Part shown: positions 11,251 to 22,292 of the stretch, in pieces
Numbering within the stretch: position 1 is the stretch's first letter
Layout: the number at the start of each line of letters is the position of its first letter
NCBI GenBank assembly: GCA_905221605.1
Contig: CAJNDS010002784.1
Location: forward strand, 62,001 to 126,000
Direction: 5' to 3'
From: Symbiodinium natans
Taxonomy: Eukaryota > Sar > Dinophyceae > Suessiales > Symbiodiniaceae
DNA length: 64,000 nucleotides
The notes under the pieces: generated by a model
Seen by the model: only the letters and a program-made list of their open reading frames with translations
Databases searched by the model: none
What the model was told of the DNA's origin: nothing
Position numbers and translations under genes: made by a program

Positions 11251-11958
11251 ATGGAACTACACGACCCGAACTTGTTATTCAATATCGATCGGTTTATCCG
11301 CGAAATTGGATTGCGCCAAAAGACTTTAACGTTTCGGTGCGATAACGAACAGGGTCTGATATCCATGTGCGAGAGGGTCGCGGCGCAGAGGCGCGAGAAC
11401 CCTACGATTGTAGATGTTGTGCCAGGATACCGTCCGCAGTCTAAAGGTGCTGTGGAAAGGCAGGTCTCTGCGATGAAGCAGGGATTTTGGTCGATATGGC
11501 TCGACCTAGAGGCGGAGATAAAGCGTCGACGACCTGCTGAAGAAGGTGGTGCCGCTTGGCAGTTACCTTTAGGTGGAATGTTGTGGCAGACTTGTTTGCT
11601 GTACGCTGCACGCAGTTTCAACTTGTGGAACTTTGACAGCAACAACAGTACCACAGCAATAGACAGGTTGCACGAGGAGATAGTCCAAAGGACTAGGACG
11701 CTTCCCTTCGGTTGTTCTGCGCAGGCCAAAGTTGGCGGTTCTAAACGACATCTAGAAAAGTTCCGGGGAGCCAAGACGGTTCGAGTGAGCTATCTGGGCC
11801 CCGTCCATCCTAGAGGTGGAGGTGTGTATGGGACTGTCATTGGAGGAGATGGAGAGATTGAGGAAAACCAGGTGAGGTGTCTTTCTTGGGACGTAGGATC
11901 TTCCGGAAGAAGACCGGAGAGCCCTGCGTATACTTTGGCTTGGACGCTGAGTACCTGA
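11251..11958 (+). pseudogene. Integrase, C-terminal half of catalytic core
   Basis: The frame carries RCDNEQGLI at about 11335-11361 (second catalytic Asp of the DDE triad) and YRPQSKGAVERQVS at about 11428-11469 (catalytic Glu). Homology extends upstream of the ATG to about 11191. The first Asp and the zinc-binding N-terminus are missing. Past about 11870 the frame diverges, because the end of RT continues in another frame. Integrase would insert the element cDNA into the genome; this fragment cannot. Confidence 0.75.
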
Positions 11959-13595
11959 GGTCTTGCTGTGAGGAGTACGGAATCACTAAGGTGGCGCCGA
12001 AGCTTCCACCATTAGAGCGGCGGTATGCCGACCTCATCAAGAAAGGACAGGACACACCTCTTACGCCAGAGGCGCACGAGCGCTATAGGCGTACCTTGGG
12101 ACGCCTAGCCTGGGCGTCGCTTTCAAGACCTGATTTGCAGTATGTATGCGGTTTTCTAGGAAGACACCAATCAGCCCCCAATGAAGCAGCCGAAGCTTGT
12201 ATGAGGGATGTTCTGAGGTGGGTGTCTGGTTTACCGCATAAGGTCCAAGTGTTCCCCTCACGTAGAGAGCTCTTAGCCCCTGATGAGGACCGAGAGTCAG
12301 TGTCGTGTTTTGTTGACGCGTCTTGGGGTTTGAACTCTGTGAGTGGTGGAATTGTGACCTGGAACAACTGTTGCTTGAAGACGTTCAGTAGGAAACAGAC
12401 GACCGTAGCTCTGTCATCGGCAGAAGCCGAGCTGGCAGCACTGACTGAAATCGCCAGAGAGGGATTGTATATATCTCTGTTGGTGCAGACGATGGTGGAG
12501 GGGATGCCTTCTGATTCGGAGGAAGGCCGATATCAGTTGCACGCGTACGGGGACTCTGAAAGCGCCTTGTCCATAGCGCAAATGAGTACCCTCCTTAGGA
12601 AAGTCCGCCACATAGAGTTGAGAGCTGCTTTTCTCCAACAACTAGTCGCCAAGGAAAGATTGACGCTGGAGTATATACCGGGGAAACTCAACCCCGCAGA
12701 TGCTCTAACGAAATCCCCAACTGCGGAGAATTTGGTCAGTCTTTGTGAGGCAGCTGGCCTCATTAACGAGCCAGAATCGTGGTCGTCGATCTCCGAAGAA
12801 AACGTCGAAGAAGTAAGAAATGAGCCCAATATCACTGAGGAAGTATCTTCGAACGCAGTAAGGTCCTCTCCGCTGGAGGTTCCTAGCTCTTGGATGGAAG
12901 CCGCGACGGCATTAGCCAGAGGAACAGTGTCGCTCGTCGTTCTGGAGCTTTGCTGCAAAGAGTCGAGTGCTATAGCGAGAGCGTGTGCTCGAGAGAAAGG
13001 CATAGCGTACTTCGGAGTGACTCGGGAAATCAATCTTCTGAGTAAGAACACCTTTCTTGTTCTTGAAGAGATCTTAAGAGTCCTGAAGCAGGGAAAGGTC
13101 CGTGTCTTTGCGCATTTGTCTACGCTTTGTAGCTCAGGCTGCCCCTTGAGGTACCTGCGTTTTCGCAAGCGACGAGGTTTGGAACTTTGGCGGAAGACGC
13201 TAAAGATTCACAAGAGTTGCTGGAGACTTATAGGGAAGCTCTTCGGCCCCTATTCCTCGAACGAGGGTTTGCTGTTAACCCACGAATGGCCTGAAAGGTC
13301 CTCTTTGTGGAAGGAAACGGTATTTCTAGAAGTCTCTAAAAGCATAGGTCTGACGCAAGGATGTCTGGTAGATAGGTGCTGCTTCGAGAAAAGAGAGAAG
13401 ACTTGGAAGAGATGGTGGTTCGCTTCTAATAGTGCTGCCTGCGTGTGGGAACTGTCTTCGTACGTTTGCGCAGGAAACCACGAACACTCGAAGAGTGAGT
13501 CTCTGAAGGAGTCTGGGACCTACCCGGAGGAGCTTGGAAAGGCTCTGGTCAGGATTGGAAAGAAGATCCTGAAGCAGGAGGAAAGAAAGGACTGA
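11877..13595 (+). CDS. RT tail, RNase H and methyltransferase-like domain, 572 codons
   Basis: The frame opens with the end of a copia RT (contains FLGRRIFRKKTGEP) directly after integrase, so the catalytic RT core (the YVDD region) is deleted. RNase H follows at about 12290-12740 with the copia hallmarks CFVDASWG, VALSSAEAELAAL, YGDSESAL, RHIELRAAF and NPADALTKSP. Unusually, about 280 more codons follow. They contain VVLELCCKESSAIARA at about 12930 (a motif-I-like strand and turn), AHLSTLCSSGC at about 13110-13142 and THEWPERSSLWK at about 13278. The order and spacing resemble a DNA C5-methyltransferase-like fold (motif I, PC loop, E-x-P-like motif), with the Pro before the Cys changed to Leu. 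DNA methyltransferases carried by retrotransposons have been described in dinoflagellates; that this domain is one of them is inference. Confidence 0.6.
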   Translation: MSFLGRRIFRKKTGEPCVYFGLDAEYLRSCCEEYGITKVAPKLPPLERRYADLIKKGQDTPLTPEAHERYRRTLGRLAWASLSRPDLQYVCGFLGRHQSAPNEAAEACMRDVLRWVSGLPHKVQVFPSRRELLAPDEDRESVSCFVDASWGLNSVSGGIVTWNNCCLKTFSRKQTTVALSSAEAELAALTEIAREGLYISLLVQTMVEGMPSDSEEGRYQLHAYGDSESALSIAQMSTLLRKVRHIELRAAFLQQLVAKERLTLEYIPGKLNPADALTKSPTAENLVSLCEAAGLINEPESWSSISEENVEEVRNEPNITEEVSSNAVRSSPLEVPSSWMEAATALARGTVSLVVLELCCKESSAIARACAREKGIAYFGVTREINLLSKNTFLVLEEILRVLKQGKVRVFAHLSTLCSSGCPLRYLRFRKRRGLELWRKTLKIHKSCWRLIGKLFGPYSSNEGLLLTHEWPERSSLWKETVFLEVSKSIGLTQGCLVDRCCFEKREKTWKRWWFASNSAACVWELSSYVCAGNHEHSKSESLKESGTYPEELGKALVRIGKKILKQEERKD

Positions 13596-13635
13596 AGGGA
13601 ACTACCCAAGGACCATCTGTGCATGAGGGGGTGTG

Positions 13636-13646
13636 TAAAATTCACC
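13636..13646 (+). other. Left target site of the LINE array, TAAAATTCACC
   Basis: The first copy of the 11-bp junction word lies just inside the right end of the copia element (GTGTG precedes it). The same word closes twelve of the thirteen LINE-type elements that follow: 17235, 19355, 22282, 25873 (first T lost), 28000, 30128, 34484, 35866, 38793, 47131, 58022 and 58720. It behaves as target site and target-site duplication. Confidence 0.85.
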
Positions 13647-16600
13647 CTGGCTCAAGGTTTCGGCTCAACCCCGGTGGGGTGCTCAGGTAGAGAGCGTCTT
13701 TAGTGCCGTTGTGGCTGGCCCTGGGGCTGTAACTAAGGGTAGGTTCCGTTTTGAGGCCCGGGCAAAACTGTGTTTGCTCGTAGGCCGGCTGACCGGCTAA
13801 GCTGTCATAGAGCGGCGGCCCGCCAACTGCTGCCGTCGACGAAGGGCGTGAGTGCACAGTTTTCGGCCTCGCTTCGCTGGAGGGAAGCTTTTCGTCCTCG
13901 CGTTGCTGAGGGAACCTTGTGACCTACAGTCTGCTCTGGGTCACAGTGATAGTTGCAGCCTCGCTTTGCTTGAGGGGTGACGCTAGCCTGTTGCTCACCA
14001 GAGATTCCTGCTGTCTCTGGGTGAGCAAAACCCACCGACCCTCATTTGGATTGAGGGCTGTGCTGAAGGTGAGTTTGGGTTCCTCGCTCACTTGTGTGGA
14101 AAACGAAGGTGAGACCGAAACACGGGGGAAACGGCCAGGCACGCTGCAGACAGTGCAGGCCAACGTCGCACTGCAAGAGGCATCCTTGCAGTGGCGACAG
14201 GAGTGTCCCGAACAATTGCGGTGTGCTCGAGCCCAAGCTTGCAGGTTTTCGGGGATCTGCAAGCTGAGCACAACAGGATTTTCTTCGCAGGTAGAATCAG
14301 GTAGAAAAGATTTGGCCCAACCCTGGTGGATCTGCCTGGACACAAATAACCAGAGGCATCAGTGTCGTAAAGCTCATTGACTGGTGCTACTGAGAAACCG
14401 TTGCCAAAGAACTTGCAGTAGGACTGTGGTGCGGCGCAGTGCAAGTTGAAGAGCAGCTGTTGGTGGCTGCTCCCCGGAAAACCAATAGTCCAAGAAGCCT
14501 CCTTCGGCCTCGCTCCGTGCTGAGGGTTTGTAAGGGTTGGTATTGGCCGGAAAGGATTCAGATGGAGGTTACCCGATCTTCGCGCTTTTCCCATCTGAAG
14601 GCAACCAATGGTAATCAGCCTGCTGGACATGGCAGGCCTGCTTTTGTTTACATCCACGTCTCCTGCAAGGGCTGGGGTCTGTCCGTGCACACAGACAAGG
14701 CGGAACCTTGCAGATGTTTAGGTCCTCGCGGCACGGCCGCTGGAGGTTGTTTGAAGATGTTGGCTCTCACTATCTGGTGAGTGGTTTGTATGGGCACTTG
14801 CTGGGGCAAGGCGGCTCTGGCGTCTGAGGATGGTACATGTGCTGGCTGCTGAGTACGGGCCACCGAAAGAGACCTGTGGTAAGACAAGCGATGAAAGGAG
14901 CCGAACTCCTAAACTCTAGGACAGGCTAGCTCACGCGGACGCCACGCAGAGTATGTGTCACTATCTTCAGATGTTGGAGCCAAATTGCCTAGCCGTGTGA
15001 CGTGAGATGTGGTGTTTGGATTCGGCCTCAAGCACTGGAAGGCCTACAACAACAAATCCGAATGAAAACTGTGGTCCTAAGACACGCGGAGCAGCTGCTT
15101 ATACGTGGCACCGCGGGGGTCACATAGAGATAGAGGGCTTGCCAGCAAGGGAACTCTGTCTAGAGAGAGCCCTGGCTCAGTGAGGAGCTGAGGGCCTGGC
15201 TGCGCAGATGCAGCGGAATGGTTGTTCGGCCTCGCCTCCGCTGAGGGAACAACAGTCAATGCTTCTCTGCAGTATCGGTCCGGGTTAGTAAGAGCGAGAA
15301 CGCCGGGACCTCGAGCTGCAGTTTTACCATGAAGCAACCGCGTGAGATGCATTATTGGTCAACTGGTGAGTAAGAGCGAGAAAGCCAGGGTGACGCTACT
15401 TTGGGGGAGGCTGCAAGGCACGGTTAGTAAGTGCGAGAAAGCCGGAGCTGCGGACGAACCTGGAGTAGCAGTCTTTCATACCTCACGTGTTTCACTTTGC
15501 GGCCTCGCATGCGCTGAGGAAATATGCCTCGAACAGAACATCCGGTGCTGAGTGGGGATTGCCAAACTTACGGAGGCTGATGCCACAACAAGTGCCTCAA
15601 CAGCAATGCATGCGGAGGGCAAAGTTCGGCCTCGCGAGTGCTGAGGGTTGCAGCTGAGAGAGGGCCTAGCTGAGAACGCAACACCTCAAGCGAGGTAATT
15701 TTTAGTTGAGTCTTGGAGACTCTGGAAGCACTGCATGCAGCTTGGACGGCTGATGCTACTGGGTGCAAAGCGGTCAAGAGCTTGAAGCATAGACTCCGCG
15801 GTGCCGGTGTGTCGGAGCAATTGATAGAAGACAACCGCAGCCCAGCAGTGCTCAATCACACAAAGCAATCATTCGGCCTCGACTTAGGTCTGAGGGAATG
15901 TGAGATATGGAAAGAGCAAACTCCAGAATATGGATAAAGGAAACTGGCCAGGCATGGAGGCCAGCAAAGGGCAGGTACCAGCATTGCACTGGAGAAGCCT
16001 CGAGTCCCAATGGCAGTGAACTTTGTGGTGAGGAATACGTCGACTGGTGAGTAAGTGCAAGAAAGCCAGGGCGATTCTGGGGAGAACAGCAAGGCACGGT
16101 TAGTAAGTGCGAGAACACCAGAGCTGCTGAGAACCCTGGATTAGCCGGGACGTACTCCGTGAAGGATTCGTTGTCACTGCTTTCAGAAATGCCCACAAGG
16201 ACCAAGCATGCAGCTAACCCGTGGTTGCAGAGTGGGCCTCACTTCGGTTGAGGGTAATCGACTCCCAAGTGAGAGTATGGAGTTTTGGTGGCAAACAAGA
16301 GAGCCAGCCGAATGTCTTGAACAATGGCTACGGCTGGATTGGAGAATGTCAAGTCTCACAATGGATAGCGGCCTCGTACATAATATCCTCACAGGCAGGG
16401 TGGGTTTGACCTGGTAGTCGGCACCTTGCCCGGCCCCCTGTCAGGCGCCTGTACCGGCCACCTGTTGAAGGTGTGTGGCGTGGGGTCACCGGTGCGTAGC
16501 GGCGATTTCGGTCGCTTAGCGTCCTCCAGCCTAAAAAGGGGTATGTTTGGGCAGGTACTTCACCTGTTCCTCCTGCTTGGCTCGTGTTGGAGATGTGTGA

Positions 16601-17245
16601 ATCGAGGGCATGGATCCGTCAAGGGAGATGACGAGAAAGTGCAGAATTGGGCCTCAATCGGAATGGTCTACGTATGGGGATTGACCACCCCGCCGGTAGA
16701 GGGATAGCGGCCTCTGAGAATCGGAGGGCATGGATCACCTCCCGGCAAAAGCCACAGGAAGTATGCCCTGTGCATGAAGAGGCAGCCACCGCAACCAGAG
16801 TCCATGAAGCCTAGGGCCATGACCTGGTTTGAAGACATGTCCGGCCTCACTACGGTTGAGGGATGTGGATGGAAGCACTCAGGACATGCAATGAGACTCG
16901 TAGAACGAGCATCTGGGTCTACAGGAATGACCTCCATTCGGTTGAGGGATAGCGGCCTCCACGAACGAGGGCATGGATCACCTCCCGAATAGACAACACA
17001 GAGAAAGTGCAAGCATACAGGCTTGCCTTGGCCAAAGTCTTCAAGCCAATGGCAACGACTTGGTCAAAACGACATTCCGGCCTCACTTCGGTTGAGGGTA
17101 GCGGTACGTCAAAACCGAGGACAAGGAATGAGAGGGGGAACTTACCGGCAGTTTCACCCCACAGTTTTAGTAAGCTTTTGTTTCACTTGAACCCACAGCC
17201 CCTTCGGGTGGCTACGCCTCGCAGCGTGCAGACGTAAAATTCACC
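13647..17245 (+). mobile_element. Array element 1: non-autonomous, 3.6 kb (class NA1)
   Basis: It starts with CTGGCTCAAG (truncated DinoSL relic), then a second SL-like word TTTCGGCTCAAC and the hairpin ACCCC-GGT-GGGGT (13668-13680). It ends with a UUCG hairpin, an ACGC/GCGT hairpin and CAGACG before TAAAATTCACC. No ORF in it is conserved in frame among the sister copies: the minus-strand ORFs of 139 and 200 codons become one 255-codon frame in others through a G/A-run length change. About a dozen CCTC...GAGG hairpins are spread along it. Element 4 is a near-identical second copy. Confidence 0.8.
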
Positions 17246-19365
17246 TGGCTCAAGGTTTCGGCTCAACCCCGGTGGGGTGCTCAGGTAGAGAGCGTCTTTA
17301 GTGCCGTTGTGGCTGGCCCTGGGGCTTGTAACTAAGGGTAGGTTCCGTTTTGAGGCCTGGCAAAACTGTGTTTGCTCGTAGGCCGGCTGACCGGCTAAGC
17401 TGTCATAGAGCGGCGGCCCGCCAACTGCTGCCGTCGACGAAGGGCGTGAGTGCACAGTTTTCGGCCTCGCTTCGCTTGAGGGAAGCTTTTCGTCCTCGCG
17501 TTGCTGAGGGAACCTTGTGGCCTACAGTCTGCTCTGGGTCACAGTGAGAGTTGCAGCCTCGCATTGCTTGAGGGGTGACGCAAGCCTGTTGCTCACCAGA
17601 GATTCCTGCTGTCTCTGGGTGAGCAAAACCCACCGACCCTCATTTGGATTGAGGGCTGTGCTGAAGTTGAGTTTGGGTTCCTCGCTCACTTGTGTGGAAA
17701 ACGAAGGTGAGACCGAAACACGGGGGAAACGGCCAGGCACGCTGCAGACAGTGCAGGCCAACGTCGCACTGCAAGAGGCATCCTTGCAGTGGCGACAGGA
17801 GTGTCCCGAACAATTGCGGTGTGCTCGAGCCCAAGCTTGCAGGTTTTCGGGGATCTGCAAGCTGAGCACAACAGGATTTTCTTCGCAGGTAGAATCAGGT
17901 AGAAAAGATTTGGCCCAACCCTGGTGGATCTGCCTGGACATAAATAACCAGAGGCATCAGTGTCGTAAAGCTCATTGACTGGTGCTACTGAGAAACCGTT
18001 GCCAAGGAACTTGCAGTAGGACTGTGGTGCGGCGCAGTGCAAGTTGAAGAGCAGCTGGTGGTGGCTGCTCCCCGGAAAACCAATAGTCCAAGAAGCCTCC
18101 TTCGGCCTCGCTCCGTGCTGAGGGTTTGTAAGGGTTGGTATTGGCCGGAAAGGATTCAGATGGAGGTTACCCGATCTTCGCGCTTTTCCCATCTGAAGGC
18201 AACCAATGGTAATCAGCCTGCTGGACATGGCAGGCCTGCTTTTGTTTACATCCACGTCTCCTGCAAGGGCTGGGGTCTGTCCGTGCACACAGACAAGGCG
18301 GAACCTTGCAGATGTTTAGGTCCTCGCGGCACGGCCGCTGGAGGTTGTTTGAAGATGTTGGCTCTCACTATCTGGTGAGTGGTTTGTATGGGCACTTGCT
18401 GGGGCAAGGCGGCTCTGGCGTCTGAGGATGGTACATGTGCTGGCTGCTGAGTACGGGCCACCGAAAGAGACCTGTGGTAAGACAAGCGATGAAAGGAGCC
18501 GAACTCCTAAAGAAAGGACAGGCTAGCTCACGCGGACGCCACGCAGAGTATGTGTTACTATCTTCAGATGTTGGAGCCAAATTGCCAGCCTTGTGACGTG
18601 AGATGTGGTGATTGGATTCGGCCTCAAGCACTGGAAGGCCTACAACAACAAATCCGAATGAAAACTGTGGTCCTAAGACACGCGGTGCAGCTGCTTATAC
18701 GTGGCACCGCGGGGGTCACAAAGAGATAGAGGGCTTGCCAGCAAGGGAACTCTGTCTAAAGAGAGCCCTGGCTCAGTGAGGAGCTGAGGGCCTGGCTGCG
18801 CTGATGCAGCGGAATGGTTGTTCGGCCTCGCCTCCGCTGAGGGAACAACAGTCAATGCTTCTCTGCAGTGTCGGTCCGGGTTAGTAAGAGCGAGAACGCC
18901 GGGACCTCGAGCTGCAGTTTTACCATGAAGCAACCGCGTGAGATGCATTATTGGTCAACTGGTGAGTAAGAGCGAGAAAGCCAGGGTGACGCTACTTTGG
19001 GGGAGGCTGCAAGGCACGGTTAGTAAGTGCGAGAAAGCCGGAGCTGCGGACGAACCTGGAGTAGCAGTTTTTCATACCTCACGTGTTTCACTTTGCGGCC
19101 TCGCATGCGCTGAGGAAATATGCCTCGAACAGAACATCCAGTGCTGAGTGGGGATTGCCAAACTTACGGAGGCTGATGCCACATGCCTCAACAGCAATGC
19201 ATGCGGAGGGCAAAGTTCGGCCTCGCGAGTGCTGAGGGTTGCAGCTGAAGAGGGCCTAGCTGAGAACGCAACACCTCAAGCGAGGTAATTTTTAGTTTAG
19301 TTTCACCTTGACCAACGGCCCCTTCGGGTGGCTACGCCAAGCAGCGTGCAGACGTAAAATTCACC
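17246..19365 (+). mobile_element. Array element 2: non-autonomous, 2.1 kb (class NA2)
   Basis: Its 5' 2 kb matches element 1. At about 19300 it switches from the point where element 1 continues (GGTAATTTTTAGTT) straight to a short tail, TTTCACCTTGACCAACGGCC, and the common 3' end. It is a deletion or recombinant derivative of NA1. It has the same SL relic at 17246-17254. Non-coding. Confidence 0.8.
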
Positions 19366-22292
19366 CTGGCTCAAGTCTCGGCTCAACCCCGGTGGGGTGC
19401 GCAGGTAGTGAGCGGATCGGTGGCCTGGAGGCTGTACCTAAGGGTGGGCTCCAACAGGACTCAAACCGAAACCACTGTGTTTGCTCGGTAGTTCTGCCAG
19501 CCACATAGCTGCCTGTGTACGGCCTCGCCGAGTGCTGAGGGAACTTTCGACCTCGCTGCTGAGGGTGTTGTCGGCCTCGCCTGAGCTGAGGATTGTGGAA
19601 AGTCTTCGGCCTCGCTTCGGAGGGACAACATAGTTCGGCCTCACTACGGTTGAGGGAAACACCTCCTGGAACTGAGGTGCAAGAAGATAGCAGACCTGTG
19701 CGAGCGAATCGGGTTCCGAGGCCTTAACTTCCTTTGGTGGAACAGGGCCCCGTCTCAACCCCAGAATTCCGCCCGTGGGCTATCGGCGACCAAAGTGGCC
19801 GTCCACTGTGCCCTGGACAGTGTGCCACACGCCAAAGAGACTTGCTGCAAGGCAGACGGAGAGCGACGGACCATGCCGGCAATTGCATGCTGTGTATTTG
19901 CATGGTCACACCAGGGGCGTAGTGAAGGACTCTTCCTGGAACTGTCGCAGTCATATCGTATCCACTTTGTCCGTCGCACCAGGAGAGGCAACATAGCCTG
20001 GGGCAGCTGTGGGAATTGGAATGTCCAAAGAAGCCTGAATGCAGCTAACCTCCACTTGCAGCTCCGGAACTTCCGATGCTGTGAAGATGCGAGACTTTGG
20101 AACATCGATTTCTATGTCGATCCCACAGACCCATCCCTGATGATTGATGGCAGCGGACGTGTAATCAGATACCTGGGAAGGCTGGTGATAATGGTGTATG
20201 GCCCTGATGTGTCGAGAAGGATGCTGGCCTTGTCGGAAGATGATGAGGAATCGATGCTCCTTTGAGGTGATGGAATGTCGCCGGCCAGTAACCAGGCAAG
20301 TGGAAGTGGATTGAATTGCGAGCACAGCCTCGCCACTAAGGGCCATGTGAGGGCAAACCCGAATGCAGGCTTAGCTTGCCGGAATGAGGGTGATCAACAT
20401 ATCCTCGCAGAACAATGCTTTCAGAACCCGTGAAACCAGCGGAGATGCCATGTGAGGCTATGCAAGGGCAGTTTCGGCCTCGCTATGCTGGAGCAAAGGT
20501 TCGGCCTCGCCGGGCTAAGGGAATGGATGGTTCGGCCTCGCCACGGCTGAGGGAACAACAGAAGGGTTGCGAAAACGCCTCGCTGATGAAGAACGGTGCA
20601 TGAAGTTCCGGCCTCGCTTCAGCTGAGGGAAGAATGATGACAAGCAGTTCCTGGAAAAGATGCCGCATGGGCATAAGAGGGACTGATAATTGCGAGCATG
20701 ACATGGAATGGGCAGACCGGGCACTGGAATGAATGGTCTGCCGGAATTGAGTCCTGGAGACTCTGGAAGCACTGCATGCAGCTTGGACGGCTGATGCTAC
20801 TGGGTGCAAAGCGGTCAAGAGCTTGAAGCATAGACTCCGCGGTGCCGGTGTGTCGGAGCAATTGATAGAAGACAACCGCAGCCCAGCAGTGCTCAATCAC
20901 ACAAAGCAATCATTCGGCCTCGACTTAGGTCTGAGGGAATGTGAGATATGGAAAGAGCAAACTCCAGAATATGGATAAAGGAAACTGGCCAGGCATGGAG
21001 GCCAGCAAAGAGCAGGTACCAGCATTGCACTGGAGAAGCCTCGAGTCCCAATGGCAGTGAACTTTGTGGTGAGGAATACGTCGACTGGTGAGTAAGTGCG
21101 AGAAAGCCAGGGCGATTCTGGGGAGAACAGCAAGGCACGGTTAGTAAGTGCGAGAACACCGGAGCTGCTGAGAACCCTGGATTAGCCGGGACGTACTCCG
21201 TGAAGGATTCGTTGTCACTGCTTTCAGAAATGCCCACAAGGACCAAGCATGCAGCTAACCCGTGGTTGCAGAGTGGGCCTCACTTCGGTTGAGGGTAATC
21301 GACTCCCAAGTGAGAGTATGGAGTTTTGGTGGCAAACAAGAGAGCCAGCCGACTGTCTTGAACAATGGCTACGGCTGGATTGGAGAATGTCAAGTCTCAC
21401 AATGGATAGCGGCCTCGTACATAATATCCTCACAGGCAGGGTGGGTTTGACCTGGTAGTCGGCACCTTGCCCGGCCCCCTGTCAGGCGCCTGTACCGGCC
21501 ACCTGTTGAAGGTGTGTGGCGTGGGGTCACCGGTGCGTAGCGGCGATTTCGGTCGCTTAGCGTCCTCCAGCCTAAAAAGGGGTATGTTTGGGCAGGTACT
21601 TCACCTGTTCCTCCTGCTTGGCTCGTGTTGGAGATGTGTGAATCGAGGGCATGGATCCGTCAAGGTGAGATGACGAGAAAGTGCAGAATTGGGCCTCAAT
21701 CAATATGGAACGGTCTATGGGGATTGACCACCCCGCCGGTAGAGGGATAGCGGCCTCTGAGAATCGGAGGGCATGGATCACCTCCCGGCAAAAGCCACAG
21801 GAAGTATGCCCTGTGCATGCAAGAGGCAGCCACCGTAACCAGAGTCCATGAAGCCTTGGGCCATGACCTGGTTTGAAGACATGTCCGGCCTCACTACGGT
21901 TGAGGGGTGTGGATGGAAGCACTCAGGACATGCATGAGACTCGTAGAACGAGCATCTGGGTCTACAGGAATTGACCTCCATTCGGTTGAGGGATAGCGGC
22001 CTCCACGAACGAGGGCATGGATCACCTCCCGAATAGACAACACAGAGAATGTGCAAGCATACAGGCAATTTGCCTTGGCCAAAGTCTTCAAGCCAATGGC
22101 AACGACTTGGTCAAAACGACATTCCGGCCTCACTTCGGTTGAGGGTAGCGGTACGTCAAAACCGAGGACAAGGAATGAGAGGGGGAACTTACCGGCAGTT
22201 TCACCCCACAGTTTTAGTAAGCTTTTGTTTCACTTGAACACACAGCCCCTTCGGGTGGCTACGCCTCGCAGCGTGCAGACGTAAAATTCACC
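19366..22292 (+). mobile_element. Array element 3: non-autonomous, 2.9 kb (class NA3)
   Basis: It starts CTGGCTCAAGTCTCGGCTCAA, so the SL relic is shared. Its first 1.4 kb is unique to NA3, while the rest (from about 20755, TGGAGACTCTGGAAGC) is the second half of NA1. A cluster of five hairpins lies at 19519-19656 and four more at 20473-20635. Element 9 is almost identical. It contains the small ORF listed separately. Confidence 0.8.
19654..20265 (+). CDS. Small ORF in NA3, function unknown
   Basis: An open frame of about 200 codons follows a hairpin TGA. It has no early ATG: the first candidate start is GTG at 19795 (156 codons). Parts read like protein (CKKIADLCERIGFRGLNFLW; GSGRVIRYLGRLVIMVYG). 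The same frame is open at the matching place in element 9, but the two copies are nearly identical overall, so this is not evidence of selection. I recognise no domain. It may be a captured host gene fragment. Confidence 0.25.
   Translation, partial: GKHLLELRCKKIADLCERIGFRGLNFLWWNRAPSQPQNSARGLSATKVAVHCALDSVPHAKETCCKADGERRTMPAIACCVFAWSHQGRSEGLFLELSQSYRIHFVRRTRRGNIAWGSCGNWNVQRSLNAANLHLQLRNFRCCEDARLWNIDFYVDPTDPSLMIDGSGRVIRYLGRLVIMVYGPDVSRRMLALSEDDEESMLL

Larger units (their letters stand above)
7740..13635 (+). mobile_element. Decayed Ty1/copia-type LTR retrotransposon
   Basis: Order on the plus strand: gag with CCHC zinc knuckle, protease active site, C-terminal half of integrase, end of the RT domain, RNase H, extra methyltransferase-like domain. 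This order (PR-IN-RT-RH) is that of Ty1/copia. The first half of integrase and the catalytic RT core are missing and the frames are broken, so the copy cannot be autonomous. I found no intact LTR pair: the right end at 13624-13635 (a purine run, then TGTG) is cut by the LINE array, and the left flank shows no matching sequence. Confidence 0.75.

Noticed and set aside
7740-13650. A clear LTR pair for the copia element
   Set aside because: A purine run followed by TGTG at 13624-13635 could be a polypurine tract and LTR start, but no matching left LTR was found by eye.
13647-13690. Self-cleaving ribozyme (HDV-like) at the element 5' end
   Set aside because: The ACCCC/GGGGT hairpin is conserved, but I could not form the nested P1-P2 pseudoknot of an HDV-like ribozyme; the SL relic explains the 5' end better.
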